Of a stretch of DNA of 64,000 nt, positions 1-9,302 are shown in pieces. Below the pieces are notes generated by a model. It was not told the origin of the DNA, ran no database searches, and was given only the letters and a program-made list of their open reading frames with translations. The stretch's first letter is position 1, and each line of letters begins with the position of its first letter. The translations under genes were made by a program, and so were the position numbers. Source of the DNA: Nocardioides marinus (GTDB lineage: Bacteria > Actinomycetota > Actinomycetes > Propionibacteriales > Nocardioidaceae); NCBI RefSeq assembly GCF_013408145.1, contig NZ_JACBZI010000001.1, forward strand, positions 1,905,501 through 1,969,500, given 5' to 3'.

Positions 1-490
1 CGTCTCCCTGCACCTGCTGCTCTCGATGGCGCTGGTGGGGCTGTCCGTGCGGTTCCTGCAGGTCCTGGACCGCCCGACACCCGCGGTCGGCGGGCCCGCG
101 ACCTGGCTGGCCTGGTCCGTCTTCGCAGCCGCCTGGGTGGTGCTGTACCTGGGCACCGTCGTCACCGGCTCGGGGCCCCACGCCGGGGACGCCGAGTCCC
201 CCCGCAACGGCCTGGACCCCCTCCAGTGGAGCCAGTTGCACGCCGATGCGGTGTTCCTCTACCTGGGCCTCACCGTGGGACTGCTGCTGTGCCTGCTCGC
301 GGTCCGCGCGGACCGGGCCGCGGTCCGGGTGGTCGTCTTGCTCCTGGTCGCCGAGCTGGCCCAGGGCACGATCGGCTTCGTGCAGTACTTCACGGACCTG
401 CCCGAGGTGCTCGTCGGCCTGCACATGCTCGGTGCCGCCATCCTCTCCGCGCTCACCACCGCCGCGCTGCTGCGCGTGCGACACCCCTGA
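1..490 (+). CDS. ctaA: Heme A synthase (COX15/CtaA family), 3' part only
   Basis: The gene enters from the left edge; codons are in phase from base 2 and 162 residues are visible. CtaA oxidises heme O to heme A in the membrane for aa3-type cytochrome oxidase. The visible part has four hydrophobic segments. The family's VTGSGPHAGD loop is present, as are two histidines in membrane segments (SLHLLLSMA at the start and GLHMLGAAIL near the end) that fit the heme-ligand positions of the C-terminal half. The ORF ends nine bases before a hairpin shared with the convergent ctaB. Its partner in the pathway, heme O synthase, is that next gene. The identification is solid although the N-terminal half lies outside the window. 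Confidence 0.9.
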   Translation, partial: VSLHLLLSMALVGLSVRFLQVLDRPTPAVGGPATWLAWSVFAAAWVVLYLGTVVTGSGPHAGDAESPRNGLDPLQWSQLHADAVFLYLGLTVGLLLCLLAVRADRAAVRVVVLLLVAELAQGTIGFVQYFTDLPEVLVGLHMLGAAILSALTTAALLRVRHP

Positions 491-498
491 GGACCGGT

Positions 499-522
499 CC
501 CTGGGTCCGGCCGGGCCCAGGG
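499..522. terminator. Hairpin between convergent ctaA and ctaB
   Basis: CCCTGGG (499-505) pairs with CCCAGGG (516-522); inner T-G and C-G pairs extend the stem to about ten pairs around a four-base loop. It lies between the two stop codons, so it can end transcription from both sides. There is no T-tract, which is common in high-GC actinobacteria. Confidence 0.5.
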
Positions 523-531
523 AGCCCGCGC

Positions 532-1485
532 TCAGGAGAACAGCGGGTCGAGCGCGACCGCGAAGAACAGCAGGCTGAGGTAGAGGTTCGAGGCGTGGAA
601 GAGCCGCATGGGTGAGATGACGGAGAGCTCCTCGGTGCCGCGGGCACGACCCAGCATGCGGTGCGCCTCCACCAGGAACGCCGCCCCCAGCACGACGGCC
701 GCGACGGGGTAGAACGGCCCGGTCGAGGCCACGGGCCACAGCAGCAGCGAGGTGGCGACCATCACCCACGAGTAGACGACGACCTGGCGGGACACCGCGT
801 GCGCGGAGGCCACGACCGGCAGCATCGGGACGTCGACGTTCGCGTAGTCCTCGCGGTAGCGCAGCGCGAGCGCCCAGGTGTGCGGCGGGGTCCAGAAGAA
901 GACGACGGCGAAGAGCACCACCGGGGTCCAGGCGAGCTCGCCGGTCACCGCGGTCCAGCCGATCAGTGCCGGGAAGCAGCCCGCGAGGCCGCCCCAGACG
1001 ATGTTCTGCGTGGTGCGCCGCTTGAGCAGCATCGTGTAGACGAAGACGTAGAACGCCTCCGCGCTCACGGCCAGCAGGGCCGAGAGCGGGTTGACCCACA
1101 CCAGCAGCACCACGACCGACAGCACGCCGAGCACCGCGCCGAAGACCAACGCCGCCCGTGCGCTGACGATGTGTCGTGGCAGCGCCCGTCGACGGGTGCG
1201 TCGCATCTGCTCGTCGATGTCACGGTCGTAGACGCAGTTGAACACCGACGCCGAGCCGGCGGAGAACGCGCCGCCCACCACCGTCGCGAGCACCAGCCCG
1301 AGGGGAGGCACCCCACGGTCGGCGAAGAACATCACCGGCACCGTGGTCAGCAGCAGCAGCTCGATCACGCGGGGCTTGGTGAGCCCGACGTACGCCGCGA
1401 CGACGTCCTTCCAGGTGGCACGGGGGTCCTCAGCGGTCGGCTCGCGGCGCTGCGGAGCAGCGGCCTGGTGGCCGACGTGGGTCAC
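532..1485 (-). CDS. ctaB: Protoheme IX farnesyltransferase (heme O synthase)
   Basis: A UbiA-superfamily membrane prenyltransferase that adds farnesyl to heme b, giving heme O, the substrate of CtaA. The product has about nine hydrophobic segments. The first Asp-rich prenyl-diphosphate/Mg site is seen as NCVYDRDIDEQM and the second as DYANVDVPML. I chose the GTG at 1485 (protein starts VTHVGHQ, 317 residues) because the frame upstream of it to 1551 is low-complexity and lies in the promoter region shared with tkt. A start at 1551 would give 339 residues. Convergent with ctaA, divergent from tkt. A weak -10-like TAGACT reads on the minus strand at 1570-1575. Confidence 0.92.
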   Translation of the reverse strand: MTHVGHQAAAPQRREPTAEDPRATWKDVVAAYVGLTKPRVIELLLLTTVPVMFFADRGVPPLGLVLATVVGGAFSAGSASVFNCVYDRDIDEQMRRTRRRALPRHIVSARAALVFGAVLGVLSVVVLLVWVNPLSALLAVSAEAFYVFVYTMLLKRRTTQNIVWGGLAGCFPALIGWTAVTGELAWTPVVLFAVVFFWTPPHTWALALRYREDYANVDVPMLPVVASAHAVSRQVVVYSWVMVATSLLLWPVASTGPFYPVAAVVLGAAFLVEAHRMLGRARGTEELSVISPMRLFHASNLYLSLLFFAVALDPLFS

Positions 1486-1642
1486 GGACGTCCCTCGAAA
1501 CTGGTGCTGGCTGGTGCGGGTCGAGCTCGTACGGGTGAAGACAGAGCGCACCCGAGAGGTGCGAATGGGAGTCTACTGCTCAGTCTCGGTAGGCTCGGAA
1601 CCGCCTGCTCGCAGGCCCCACGACCGCACCGGAAGGAACCCT

Positions 1643-3748
1643 GTGATCCTCAGCCAGCAGCTGGACTGGACCGACATCGACGACAAGGCGGTGGACACCG
1701 CCCGGGTCCTGGCGATGGACGCCGTGCAGAAGGTCGGCAATGGACACCCCGGCACAGCCATGAGCCTGGCCCCCGTGGCCTACCTGCTGTTCCAGAAGGT
1801 CATGCGGCACGACCCCGCCGACCCCGAGTGGGTCGCCCGCGACCGCTTCGTGCTCAGCTGCGGCCACTCGAGCATCACCCTCTACACCCAGCTCTTCCTC
1901 GGCGGCTTCGGCCTCGAGCTCAGCGACCTCCAGGCGCTGCGCACCTGGGGCTCGAAGACCCCCGGTCACCCGGAGCTCGGCCACACCGCCGGCGTCGAGG
2001 TCACGACGGGTCCGCTCGGCCAAGGTGTCGCCAACGCCGTCGGCATGGCCATGTCGGCGCGCCGCGTGCACGGGCTGCTCGACCCCGAGGCCGCAGCCGG
2101 CGAGGGCCTGTTCGACCACGACGTCTACGTCCTGTGCTCCGACGGCGACCTGCAGGAGGGCGTCAGTGGCGAGGCCTCCTCGATCGCCGGCACCCAGCAG
2201 CTCGGCAACCTCACGGTGATCTACGACCGCAACCGGATCTCGATCGAGGGCGACACCGACGTAGCCTTCACCGAGGACGTCGCGAAGCGCTACGAGTCCT
2301 ACGGCTGGCACGTGCAGACCGTCGACTGGACCCAGGGCGGGGAGACCTACAAGGAGGACGTGCACGCGCTCTACGACGCAGTGCGCGCAGCGTCCGAAGT
2401 CACCGACAAGCCCTCGATGATCGTGCTGGACACGATCATCGCCTGGCCGGCGCCCAACGCACAGGGCACCGAGGCCGCCCACGGCAGCGCCCTGGGTGCC
2501 GAGGAGGTCGCCGCGACCAAGAAGGTCATGGGCTTCGACCCCGAGCAGCACTTCCAGGTCTCCGAGGAGGTCCTCGCCCACACCCGAGCGCTGCGCGAGC
2601 GCGGCGCGGCGTGGGGCAAGGAGTGGGACGAGCGCTACACCACCTGGGCCGAGGCCCACCCCGACCGCGCCGAGCTCCTGCACCGGCTCAAGCGCCGCGA
2701 CCTGCCCGAGGGCTTCGAGGCGGCGCTGCCGTCCTTCGAGCCCGACGCCAAGGGCGTGGCCACCCGGTCGGCCTCCGGCAAGGTCATCAACGCCGTCGCC
2801 GGCCTGATGCCTGAGCTGTGGGGCGGCTCGGCCGACCTCGCCGGGTCCAACAACACCACCATCAAGGACGTGCCGTCCTTCCTGCCTGCCGACAACGGTG
2901 CCGAGGGCTACGAGGCCGACCCCTACCAGGGTCGTGTGCTCCACTTCGGCATCCGTGAGCACGGCATGGGCGCGATCATGAACGGCATCGCGGCCGACCG
3001 GCTCACGCGCGTCTTCGGCGGCACCTTCCTCACCTTCTCCGACTACATGCGCGGTGCGGTGCGCGTCGCCGCCCTGAGCCGGCTGCCGGTCACCTACGTG
3101 TGGACCCACGACTCGATCGGCCTCGGCGAGGACGGCCCGACGCACCAGCCGATCGAGCACGTCGCCTCGCTGCGCGCGATGCCGGGCCTCGACGTCGTCC
3201 GGCCCGCGGACGCCAACGAGGTGGCCGCGGCCTGGGCCGAGGTCCTGCGGCGTACCGACGGGCCGGCCGCCCTGGCGCTGACCCGGCAGAACGTCCCGGT
3301 CTTCCCCCGCGGCGAGCACGACGGCGAGGTGTGGGGCTCGGTCGAGGGCGTCGCCCGCGGCGGCTACGTCCTGCTCGACACCGACGGCGAGCCCGACGTC
3401 GTCCTGATGGCCACCGGCTCCGAGGTGCAGCTGGCCGTCGAGGCCCGCGGCATGCTGGCCGCCGAGGGCATTGCCGCCCGCGTCGTCTCGCTGCCCTGCC
3501 TGGAGTGGTTCGAGGAGCAGGACCAGGCCTACCGCGACACCGTCATCCCCCCGCACGTCAAGGCCCGCGTCTCGGTCGAGGCCGGGGTCAAGATGGGCTG
3601 GCGGGAGTACGTCGGCGACGCCGGCCGCATCGTCTCCATCGACCAGTACGGCGCCTCGGCCGACTTCGCCCGGCTCTACACCGAGTTCGGCATCACCGCC
3701 CAGGCGGTCGCCGACTCCGCCCGCGACAGCATCGCCGCGGCCGGCTGA
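1643..3748 (+). CDS. tkt: Transketolase
   Basis: Thiamine-diphosphate enzyme that moves two-carbon ketol units between sugar phosphates in the non-oxidative pentose phosphate pathway. The product is 701 residues, normal for the family. Visible motifs are GHPGTAMSLAP near the N-terminus, the thiamine-binding SDGDLQEG followed by an Asn about 25 residues later (YDRN), and HDSIGLGEDGPTHQP in the pyrimidine domain. The GTG start at 1643 follows a GGAAGGA ribosome site six bases upstream. First gene of a plus-strand run tkt-tal-pgi-pgl. A weak TAGGCT (1590-1595) could be its -10 element. Confidence 0.97.
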   Translation: MILSQQLDWTDIDDKAVDTARVLAMDAVQKVGNGHPGTAMSLAPVAYLLFQKVMRHDPADPEWVARDRFVLSCGHSSITLYTQLFLGGFGLELSDLQALRTWGSKTPGHPELGHTAGVEVTTGPLGQGVANAVGMAMSARRVHGLLDPEAAAGEGLFDHDVYVLCSDGDLQEGVSGEASSIAGTQQLGNLTVIYDRNRISIEGDTDVAFTEDVAKRYESYGWHVQTVDWTQGGETYKEDVHALYDAVRAASEVTDKPSMIVLDTIIAWPAPNAQGTEAAHGSALGAEEVAATKKVMGFDPEQHFQVSEEVLAHTRALRERGAAWGKEWDERYTTWAEAHPDRAELLHRLKRRDLPEGFEAALPSFEPDAKGVATRSASGKVINAVAGLMPELWGGSADLAGSNNTTIKDVPSFLPADNGAEGYEADPYQGRVLHFGIREHGMGAIMNGIAADRLTRVFGGTFLTFSDYMRGAVRVAALSRLPVTYVWTHDSIGLGEDGPTHQPIEHVASLRAMPGLDVVRPADANEVAAAWAEVLRRTDGPAALALTRQNVPVFPRGEHDGEVWGSVEGVARGGYVLLDTDGEPDVVLMATGSEVQLAVEARGMLAAEGIAARVVSLPCLEWFEEQDQAYRDTVIPPHVKARVSVEAGVKMGWREYVGDAGRIVSIDQYGASADFARLYTEFGITAQAVADSARDSIAAAG

Positions 3749-3793
3749 GACCACCACCCACCACCACGCACGACTCGACACCGAGGAGCACGC

Positions 3794-4900
3794 ATGAGTG
3801 AGCGACTGAAGGCCCTGGCCGACGCCGGGGTGTCGATCTGGCTGGACGACCTGTCCCGCGAGCGGATCGAGACCGGCAACCTGGCCGAGCTCGTCGAGCA
3901 GAGGTCGGTCGTGGGGGTCACCACCAACCCCACGATCTTCGCCGGCGCGATCGCCGACGGCGAGCGGTACGACCAGCAGGTCCGCGACCTGGTGGCCGAG
4001 GGCAGGTCGGTCGACGAGGTCATCTTCGAGCTGACCACCGAGGACGTCCGCAACGCCTGCGACGTGCTGGCCCCCGTGGCCGAGCGCACCGCGGACGACG
4101 GCCGCGTCTCGATCGAGGTCGAGCCGGCGCTCGCGCACGACACCGACGCCACCATCGCCTCCGCGAAGGCGCTCTGGGCGGCGGTCGACCGGCTCAACGC
4201 GCTGATCAAGATCCCGGCCACGGCCGCTGGTCTGCCGGCGATCACCGCCGTGATCGCCGAGGGCATCAGTGTCAACGTGACCCTCATCTTCAGCGTGGAG
4301 CGCTACCAGGCGGTCATGGACGCCTACCTCGAGGGTCTGGAGCGGGCCAAGGACGCCGGGCACGACCTGTCGCAGATCCGCTCGGTCGCCTCGTTCTTCG
4401 TCTCCCGCGTGGACAGCGAGGTCGACAGCCGCCTGGAGAAGATCGGGACCGACGAGGCGCTCGCCCTGCGCGGGCGCGCCGCCGTCGCCAACGCCCGCGT
4501 CGCCTACGGCGCCTTCGAGGGCGTCCTGGCCTCCGAGCGGTGGCAGCAGCTGGCGGCGGCCGGGGCACGGCCGCAGCGCCCGCTGTGGGCCTCGACCGGC
4601 GTGAAGAACCCCGACTACCCCGACACCCTGTACGTCACCGACCTCGTGGTCGCCGACACCGTGAACACGATGCCCGAGAAGACGCTCGAGGCGGTCGCCG
4701 ACCACGGCGAGCTGCAGGGTGACCAGGTCAGCGGGCGCGCCCGGGAGGCCCAGGAGCTGCTCGACGCGGTCGTCGCCGCCGGGGTGGACTGGGCCGAGGT
4801 GCTGGAGGTCCTCGAGTCCGAGGGCGTCTCGAAGTTCGAGGCGTCCTGGGACGAGTTGGTCGAGACGGTCCGCGCACAGATGGAGAAGGCGAAGGCGTGA
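3794..4900 (+). CDS. tal: Transaldolase
   Basis: Transfers a dihydroxyacetone unit from sedoheptulose-7-phosphate to glyceraldehyde-3-phosphate. The product is 368 residues, the length of the actinobacterial form. The Schiff-base lysine is K139 in LIKIPAT. The N-terminal [12 protein letters not shown] and VTTNPTIF segments are typical. The gene begins 45 bases after tkt, and its stop overlaps the start of pgi by four bases (GTGA), so the two are probably translationally coupled. Confidence 0.97.
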   Translation: MSERLKALADAGVSIWLDDLSRERIETGNLAELVEQRSVVGVTTNPTIFAGAIADGERYDQQVRDLVAEGRSVDEVIFELTTEDVRNACDVLAPVAERTADDGRVSIEVEPALAHDTDATIASAKALWAAVDRLNALIKIPATAAGLPAITAVIAEGISVNVTLIFSVERYQAVMDAYLEGLERAKDAGHDLSQIRSVASFFVSRVDSEVDSRLEKIGTDEALALRGRAAVANARVAYGAFEGVLASERWQQLAAAGARPQRPLWASTGVKNPDYPDTLYVTDLVVADTVNTMPEKTLEAVADHGELQGDQVSGRAREAQELLDAVVAAGVDWAEVLEVLESEGVSKFEASWDELVETVRAQMEKAKA

Positions 4901-6552
4901 GCATGGGCCAGGCACCGGTCGACCCCACGTCCACCGCGGCCTGGCCGCGGCTCGCCGCCCTGGCCGGCGAGCTCGAGCCCGACCTGCGTCGGTGGTTCGT
5001 CGAGGACCCGTCGCGCGCTGAGCGGCTGACCCACGAGGTCGGCGACCTGCGCGTCGACCTGTCGAAGAACCTCGTCGACGACGCCGTGCTCGGGGCGCTG
5101 GTCGACCTCGCACGGGCGGTGGGGTTGGAGGAGCGTCGCGACGCGATGCTGCGCGGTGAGCGCATCAACGTCACCGAGGACCGTGCGGTCCTGCACACGG
5201 CCCTGCGGCAGCCGCGCGGCGCGTCGTTGCACGTCGACGGCCAGGACGTCGTCGCCGACGTCCACGAGGTGCTCGACCGCGTCTACGCGTTCGCCGAGCA
5301 GGTGCGCTCGGGCGAGTGGACCGGCGTCACGGGCAAGCAGATCGAGACCGTGGTCAACATCGGGATCGGTGGCTCGGACCTCGGGCCGGTGATGGCCTAC
5401 GAGGCCCTGCAGCCCTTCGCCGACGGTCCGGCGTGCCGGTTCCTGTCCAACATCGACCCCACCGACGCCGCCCTCACGCTGCGCGGGCTCGACCCGGAGA
5501 CCACGCTGTTCGTGGTGTCGTCGAAGACCTTCGGCACCCTGGAGACCCTCACCAACGCACGGCTGTGCCGCACCTGGCTGCTCGACGGGCTCCCGGAGTC
5601 GGTGCGCTCCGAGGCGGTGGCCCGGCACTTCGTCGCCGTCTCGACGGCGCTGGACAAGGTGGCCGACTTCGGGATCGACCCGGAGAACGCCTTCGGCTTC
5701 TGGGACTGGGTCGGCGGCCGCTACTCCCTGGACTCCGCCATCGGGACCTCGCTCGTCCTGGCCATCGGACCGGCAGCGTTCTCCGAGTTGCTCGCCGGGA
5801 TGCACGCGGTCGACGAGCACTTCCGCACCACGCCGCTGGAGTCCAACGTCCCGGCCCTGATGGGGCTGATCAACGTCTGGTACGTCGACCTCCTCGGCGC
5901 CCGTACCCACGCGGTGCTGCCCTACGCCCAGCTGCTGCACCGCTTCCCGGCCTACCTTCAGCAGCTGACGATGGAGTCCAACGGCAAGAGTGTGCGCTGG
6001 GACGGCTCCCCCGTGACCGCCGGCACCGGCGAGGTCTTCTGGGGCGAGCCCGGGACCAACGGCCAGCACGCGTTCTACCAGCTGCTGCACCAGGGCACCC
6101 AGGTCGTGCCGTGCGACTTCATCGCGTTCGCGGCACCGTCGTACCCCCTGGTCGACGGCGAGCAGGACGTCCACGAGCTCCTGCTGGCCAACTTCCTGGC
6201 CCAGTCCCAGGCCCTGGCCTTCGGCAAGAGCGCCGAGGAGGTCCGCGCCGAGGGGACGGCCGAGCAGATCGTCCCGGCCCGGGTCTTCGCCGGCAACCGG
6301 CCCTCGACGTCGATCATGGCGCCCCGGCTCACGCCCTCGGTCCTGGGTCAGCTCGTCGCGCTGTACGAGCACATCACCTTCACCCAGGGCGTGGTGTGGG
6401 GCATCGACAGCTTCGACCAGTGGGGCGTCGAGCTCGGCAAGCAGCTGGCCACCCGGCTCGGCCCGGTCCTCGCCGGCGACGCCGACGCGCTCGCCGACCA
6501 GGACCCCTCCACCCGGGCCCTGGTCGCCTACTACCGGGAGCACCGGTCGTGA
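4897..6552 (+). CDS. pgi: Glucose-6-phosphate isomerase
   Basis: Interconverts glucose-6-phosphate and fructose-6-phosphate; 551 residues. The signature region around [12 protein letters not shown], the [12 protein letters not shown] segment with the catalytic His, and [15 protein letters not shown] with the C-terminal catalytic Lys are all present. The start is the GTG at 4897 that overlaps the tal stop; an in-frame ATG six bases later is possible. It overlaps pgl by four bases (GTGA). In many actinobacteria zwf and opcA occupy the place between tal and pgl; here pgi stands alone there. Confidence 0.96.
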   Translation: MSMGQAPVDPTSTAAWPRLAALAGELEPDLRRWFVEDPSRAERLTHEVGDLRVDLSKNLVDDAVLGALVDLARAVGLEERRDAMLRGERINVTEDRAVLHTALRQPRGASLHVDGQDVVADVHEVLDRVYAFAEQVRSGEWTGVTGKQIETVVNIGIGGSDLGPVMAYEALQPFADGPACRFLSNIDPTDAALTLRGLDPETTLFVVSSKTFGTLETLTNARLCRTWLLDGLPESVRSEAVARHFVAVSTALDKVADFGIDPENAFGFWDWVGGRYSLDSAIGTSLVLAIGPAAFSELLAGMHAVDEHFRTTPLESNVPALMGLINVWYVDLLGARTHAVLPYAQLLHRFPAYLQQLTMESNGKSVRWDGSPVTAGTGEVFWGEPGTNGQHAFYQLLHQGTQVVPCDFIAFAAPSYPLVDGEQDVHELLLANFLAQSQALAFGKSAEEVRAEGTAEQIVPARVFAGNRPSTSIMAPRLTPSVLGQLVALYEHITFTQGVVWGIDSFDQWGVELGKQLATRLGPVLAGDADALADQDPSTRALVAYYREHRS

Positions 6553-7283
6553 CCGCCGCCCCGCGCGTCGAGGTGCACGCCGGCCCGGAGGAGCTGGCCA
6601 GGTCGGTCGCCGGTGAGCTGCTGCGGGTGCTGGCCGACGCCCAGTCCGCCGGCCGCCGACCGCACGTCGTGCTCACGGGCGGGTCGATCGCCGACGCCAT
6701 CCACCGCGAGCTGGCGAGGCTCTCCCCCGGCTCCGGGGTCGACTGGACCGCCGTCGACCTCTGGTGGGGTGACGAGCGCTTCGTGGCGCGCGACTCCGCT
6801 GATCGCAACGCCGTCCAGGCACGCACCGCGTTCCTCGACGCGGTGGGGGTGCCGGCCGAGCGGGTCCACGAGGTCGCGGCCACCGAGGACGTCGACGACG
6901 TCGAGGCCGCCGCTGCGGCGTACGCCGCGGAGCTCGACGCGCACGGGCCCGAGGAGTTCGACGTGCTGATGCTCGGTGTCGGCCCGGACAGCCACATCGC
7001 CTCGCTCTTCCCCGGTCGCCCCGAGCTCGACGTCAGGGACCGGTCGTCCGTGCCGGTCACCGGCTCGCCGAAGCCGCCGCCCGAGCGAGTCAGCCTCACC
7101 TACCCCGCACTGGCCAGGTCACGGGCCACCTGGCTGCTGGTCAGCGGCGAGGCCAAGGCCGAGGCTGTCGCCCGCGCGCTGTCGCCCGAGCACACCTCCG
7201 TCGCCGAGACCCCGGCGTCGGGAGTCTCGGGGCGCGAGGAGACCGTCTGGTTCCTCGACCGCGCCGCCGCCTCCCGCCTCTGA
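6549..7283 (+). CDS. pgl: 6-phosphogluconolactonase
   Basis: Hydrolyses 6-phosphogluconolactone in the oxidative pentose phosphate pathway; cytosolic, 244 residues, a usual length for the DevB/SOL family. Visible family motifs are [28 protein letters not shown] and [14 protein letters not shown]. The GTG start at 6549 overlaps the pgi stop, which fixes it. It is the last gene of the run and is followed four bases later by the first palindromic repeat array. The dehydrogenase that makes its substrate (zwf with opcA) is not in the window. Confidence 0.95.
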   Translation: MTAAPRVEVHAGPEELARSVAGELLRVLADAQSAGRRPHVVLTGGSIADAIHRELARLSPGSGVDWTAVDLWWGDERFVARDSADRNAVQARTAFLDAVGVPAERVHEVAATEDVDDVEAAAAAYAAELDAHGPEEFDVLMLGVGPDSHIASLFPGRPELDVRDRSSVPVTGSPKPPPERVSLTYPALARSRATWLLVSGEAKAEAVARALSPEHTSVAETPASGVSGREETVWFLDRAAASRL

Positions 7284-7286
7284 CCC

Positions 7287-7406
7287 GTCGAACCGGCGTA
7301 TTGATACGCCGACTGGGCGCTCGTTCCGGGTCGAACCGGCGTATTGATACGCCGGCTCGGCGCTCGTTTCAGGTCGAACCGGCGCATTGATACGCCGGCT
7401 CGGCGC
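7287..7406 (+). repeat. Left array of family-A palindromic repeats (3 copies, 43-bp period)
   Basis: Three 34-bp units start at 7287, 7330 and 7373, so the period is exactly 43. Each runs GTCGAAC, then the near-perfect palindrome CCGGCGTATTGATACGCCGG (nine-base arms, central TG), then CTCGGCGC; copies 1 and 3 carry one to three changes. The nine-base gaps are similar but not identical (TCGTTCCGG, TCGTTTCAG). The array separates pgl from the AbiEi/DUF559 gene, and a matching array lies on that gene's other side. Confidence 0.85.
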
Positions 7407-7507
7407 GAATGGACCGGGAATGGTCCACAAGGACGTCGCGGACGGGCCTCTCCACAGTCCTGGGTCCTCGGGCCCCGAGGGGAGCCTCACCGCAGCAACC
7501 TCTCGGT

Positions 7508-8467
7508 ATGCGACCCACGCGACCGCCAGACGTCCGAGCGCAGGTACGGACGTTCGAACGCGCACCGTTCACCACAACCATGGCATGCGAGAAAGCCCTG
7601 ACTCCTCGGCACCTTCGTCAGCTGGTAGCCATGGGCGTGGTCACACGCGTGCTCAAGGGGGTGTACGTCGAGGCCGGGGTGCCCGACGACCTCGACCTGC
7701 GCATCGCGGCACTCCGGCTGCACGCCCCGCCGGACACGGTGGTCTGCGACCGGCACGCCGCCTGGCTGCACGGCGCCGAGATGGTCCTCGCGCCGGGCGA
7801 GCACCTCGAGGCGATGCCAGTGCGGATGATGCGGCGCCGGGGGTCTGCCTCCCTGCGCAACCCGGTCTCCGTCCGCGGCGAGCGGGACCTGCGGGACGAC
7901 GAGATCGTGGAGATGCAGGGACTCGCCGTGACCACGCCGCTGCGGACCTGCGCCGACCTCGGGATGGTGCGGTGGCCCTCGGAGTCACTGGCGGGGATGA
8001 ATGCGATCTACCGCACCGGTCTGGTCGACAAGGAGCGGCTCCTCGCCCTGTCCGCCGGCTTCAAGGGTCGCCGCTGGGTCACCACGTTCCGCGCGGTCGC
8101 ACCGCTGGTCCATGACTTGTGCGAGTCGCCGGCCGAGGACGTCCTCTGGTTGCGCTGCCACGAGGCCGGCCTCGACCTGCAGCCACAGGTGGAGCTGTGG
8201 GACGGGTCGGACTTCGTGGCTCGGTTCGACCTGGCCGACCCGGATCTGAAGTTCGCGGTCGAGTACGACGGGGCCGACTGGCACTCCACGCCCGAGCAGC
8301 TCGCGCGCGACCGACGACGCCGCGACCGAGCCCGGGCGCTCGGGTGGACCATCGTCGTGATCCGATCCGAGGACCTGTTCGCTCAGACGCTGCGGGCCGA
8401 GGAGCTGGTCCGCGCAGGTCACCGCGCGGCCCGCGCACGCGCCGACGTGGCGACGTACGTCGCGTGA
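7508..8467 (+). CDS. AbiEi-like / DUF559 (Vsr-like nuclease fold) protein, orphan
   Basis: Function unknown. The N-terminal part (LTPRHLRQLVAMGVVTRV then LKGVYVEAG) resembles the winged-helix domain of AbiEi-type antitoxins. The C-terminal 110 residues look like DUF559, a relative of the Vsr/PD-(D/E)xK nucleases: ESPAED, then ARFDLADPDLKFAVEYDG with the acidic residues in place, ADWH, and RRRDRARALGWTIVVI. No AbiEii nucleotidyltransferase partner is adjacent, so this is not a complete toxin-antitoxin pair. The start is uncertain: ATG 7508 (319 residues) or ATG 7580, where the recognisable domain begins. The gene is bracketed on both sides by three-copy family-A repeat arrays and stands between the pgl run and rbpA. 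A distant paralogue is at 49468-50403. Confidence 0.75.
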   Translation: MRPTRPPDVRAQVRTFERAPFTTTMACEKALTPRHLRQLVAMGVVTRVLKGVYVEAGVPDDLDLRIAALRLHAPPDTVVCDRHAAWLHGAEMVLAPGEHLEAMPVRMMRRRGSASLRNPVSVRGERDLRDDEIVEMQGLAVTTPLRTCADLGMVRWPSESLAGMNAIYRTGLVDKERLLALSAGFKGRRWVTTFRAVAPLVHDLCESPAEDVLWLRCHEAGLDLQPQVELWDGSDFVARFDLADPDLKFAVEYDGADWHSTPEQLARDRRRRDRARALGWTIVVIRSEDLFAQTLRAEELVRAGHRAARARADVATYVA

Positions 8468-8502
8468 GGGCACGACAACGGGGCGCTCAACGCAACCTCC
8501 GG

Positions 8503-8622
8503 ATCGACCCGGCGTATTGATGCGCCGGCTCGGCGCCAAGGTCAGGTCGAGCCGGCGTATTGATACGCCGGCTCGGCACGAAGGACACGTCGACCCGGCG
8601 TATTGATGCGCCGGTTCGGCGG
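8503..8622 (+). repeat. Right array of family-A palindromic repeats (3 copies, 43-bp period)
   Basis: Units start at 8503, 8546 and 8589, again exactly 43 bases apart and in the same orientation as the left array. The centre GGCGTATTGATRCGCC is kept. The first half varies (TCGACCC, TCGAGCC) while the nine-base gaps (CAAGGTCAG, GAAGGACAC) are unrelated to each other. So the 34-bp unit and the spacing are conserved rather than a 43-mer. The last copy ends two bases before the rbpA stop codon. Confidence 0.85.
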
Positions 8623-8624
8623 GA

Positions 8625-8984
8625 TCAGAAGACCAGGTCGCCGGACTTGCGGCGGGACCGGAGCAGCTTGAGTGCCTCGTCGAGGATGTCGGCCGCCTCC
8701 TTGTCCGAGCGCCGCTCCTTCACGTAGGCAAGGTGCGTCTTGTAGGGCTCGATCTTCGGAGCCGGCGGTGGGTTGTCGCTGTCCAGGCTGGCGGGCAGGC
8801 CGCACTTGGGGCAGTCCCACGACTCCGGGACCTGCGCCTCGACCGAGAAGGCCACCACGACGCGGTGCTCGTGGGAGCAGAAGTAGGTCACGGTCTGGCG
8901 GGGGGCCGCATCGCCGCGCTCGGCCTCTCCCATCGGACCTGCGCCGACCCGGCTACCCCGGATCGCGTTTCCTCCACCAGCCAT
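8625..8984 (-). CDS. rbpA: RNA polymerase-binding protein RbpA
   Basis: Actinobacterial transcription factor that binds RNA polymerase and group 1/2 sigma factors and stabilises the open complex. The product is 119 residues, as expected. The zinc-ribbon-type core shows C-x-H (CSHEH) and WDCPKCG. The basic linker and the C-terminal sigma-interaction helix are seen as KTHLAYVKERRSDKEAAD and LDEALKLLRSRR. The ATG at 8984 has an AGGAGA ribosome site in GAAGGAGAAGAC just upstream. Monocistronic on the minus strand, 38 bases after secG. Confidence 0.96.
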   Translation of the reverse strand: MAGGGNAIRGSRVGAGPMGEAERGDAAPRQTVTYFCSHEHRVVVAFSVEAQVPESWDCPKCGLPASLDSDNPPPAPKIEPYKTHLAYVKERRSDKEAADILDEALKLLRSRRKSGDLVF

Positions 8985-9022
8985 GGTGTCTTCTCCTTCG
9001 TCAGGCCCGAGAGGTCATCAGG

Positions 9023-9253
9023 TCAGTAGGCGAGCAGGAGCCCCAGGGCGATGACGGTGGCGAACCAGATGCCCCCGATGCCCACGGTCAGACGGTCCAG
9101 GTTGCGCTCCGCCACCGACGATCCGCCGAGCGAGGAGGACACACCGCCGCCGAACATGTCGGACAGGCCGCCACCGCGGCCCTTGTGCAGGAGCACCAGC
9201 AGGATCATCAGCAGGCTGGAGATCATCAGGATGATGGTGAAGAGCAGTTCCAC
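9023..9253 (-). CDS. secG: Preprotein translocase subunit SecG
   Basis: Small membrane subunit of the SecYEG channel. The product is 76 residues with two hydrophobic helices (LLFTIILMISSLLMILLVLL and GGIWFATVIALGLLLAY) joined by the typical glycine-rich loop GGGLSDMFGGG. The start is the GTG at 9253 (VELLFTII), preceded by AGGAT. Longer readings in the same frame run antisense through tpiA and are not real. It lies 49 bases after tpiA in the same direction, the usual gap-pgk-tpiA-secG order of Gram-positives. Confidence 0.93.
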   Translation of the reverse strand: MELLFTIILMISSLLMILLVLLHKGRGGGLSDMFGGGVSSSLGGSSVAERNLDRLTVGIGGIWFATVIALGLLLAY

Positions 9254-9302
9254 GGTCGCAGATCCTACGTGATGAGAGGGACGGGAGGGGCGGCGGGCCG
9301 CG

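Noticed and set aside
1486..1551. Upstream ATG for ctaB at 1551
   Set aside because: The 22 extra residues are low-complexity and cover the tkt/ctaB promoter gap; the GTG at 1485 gives a normal family length.
1580..5113. A 1,177-codon open frame on the minus strand opposite tkt and tal
   Set aside because: It follows the GC-rich third-position pattern of the plus-strand genes, has no recognisable domain and overlaps two certain genes. It is a shadow.
7508..8467. Complete type IV toxin-antitoxin system (AbiE)
   Set aside because: Only the AbiEi-like domain is present, fused to DUF559; no AbiEii nucleotidyltransferase gene lies on either side. The same holds at 49468-50403.
7287..8622. Regular repeats with constant spacing looked like a CRISPR array
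   Set aside because: Gaps are only nine bases, units are palindromic and vary, there are three copies per array, and no cas gene is near.
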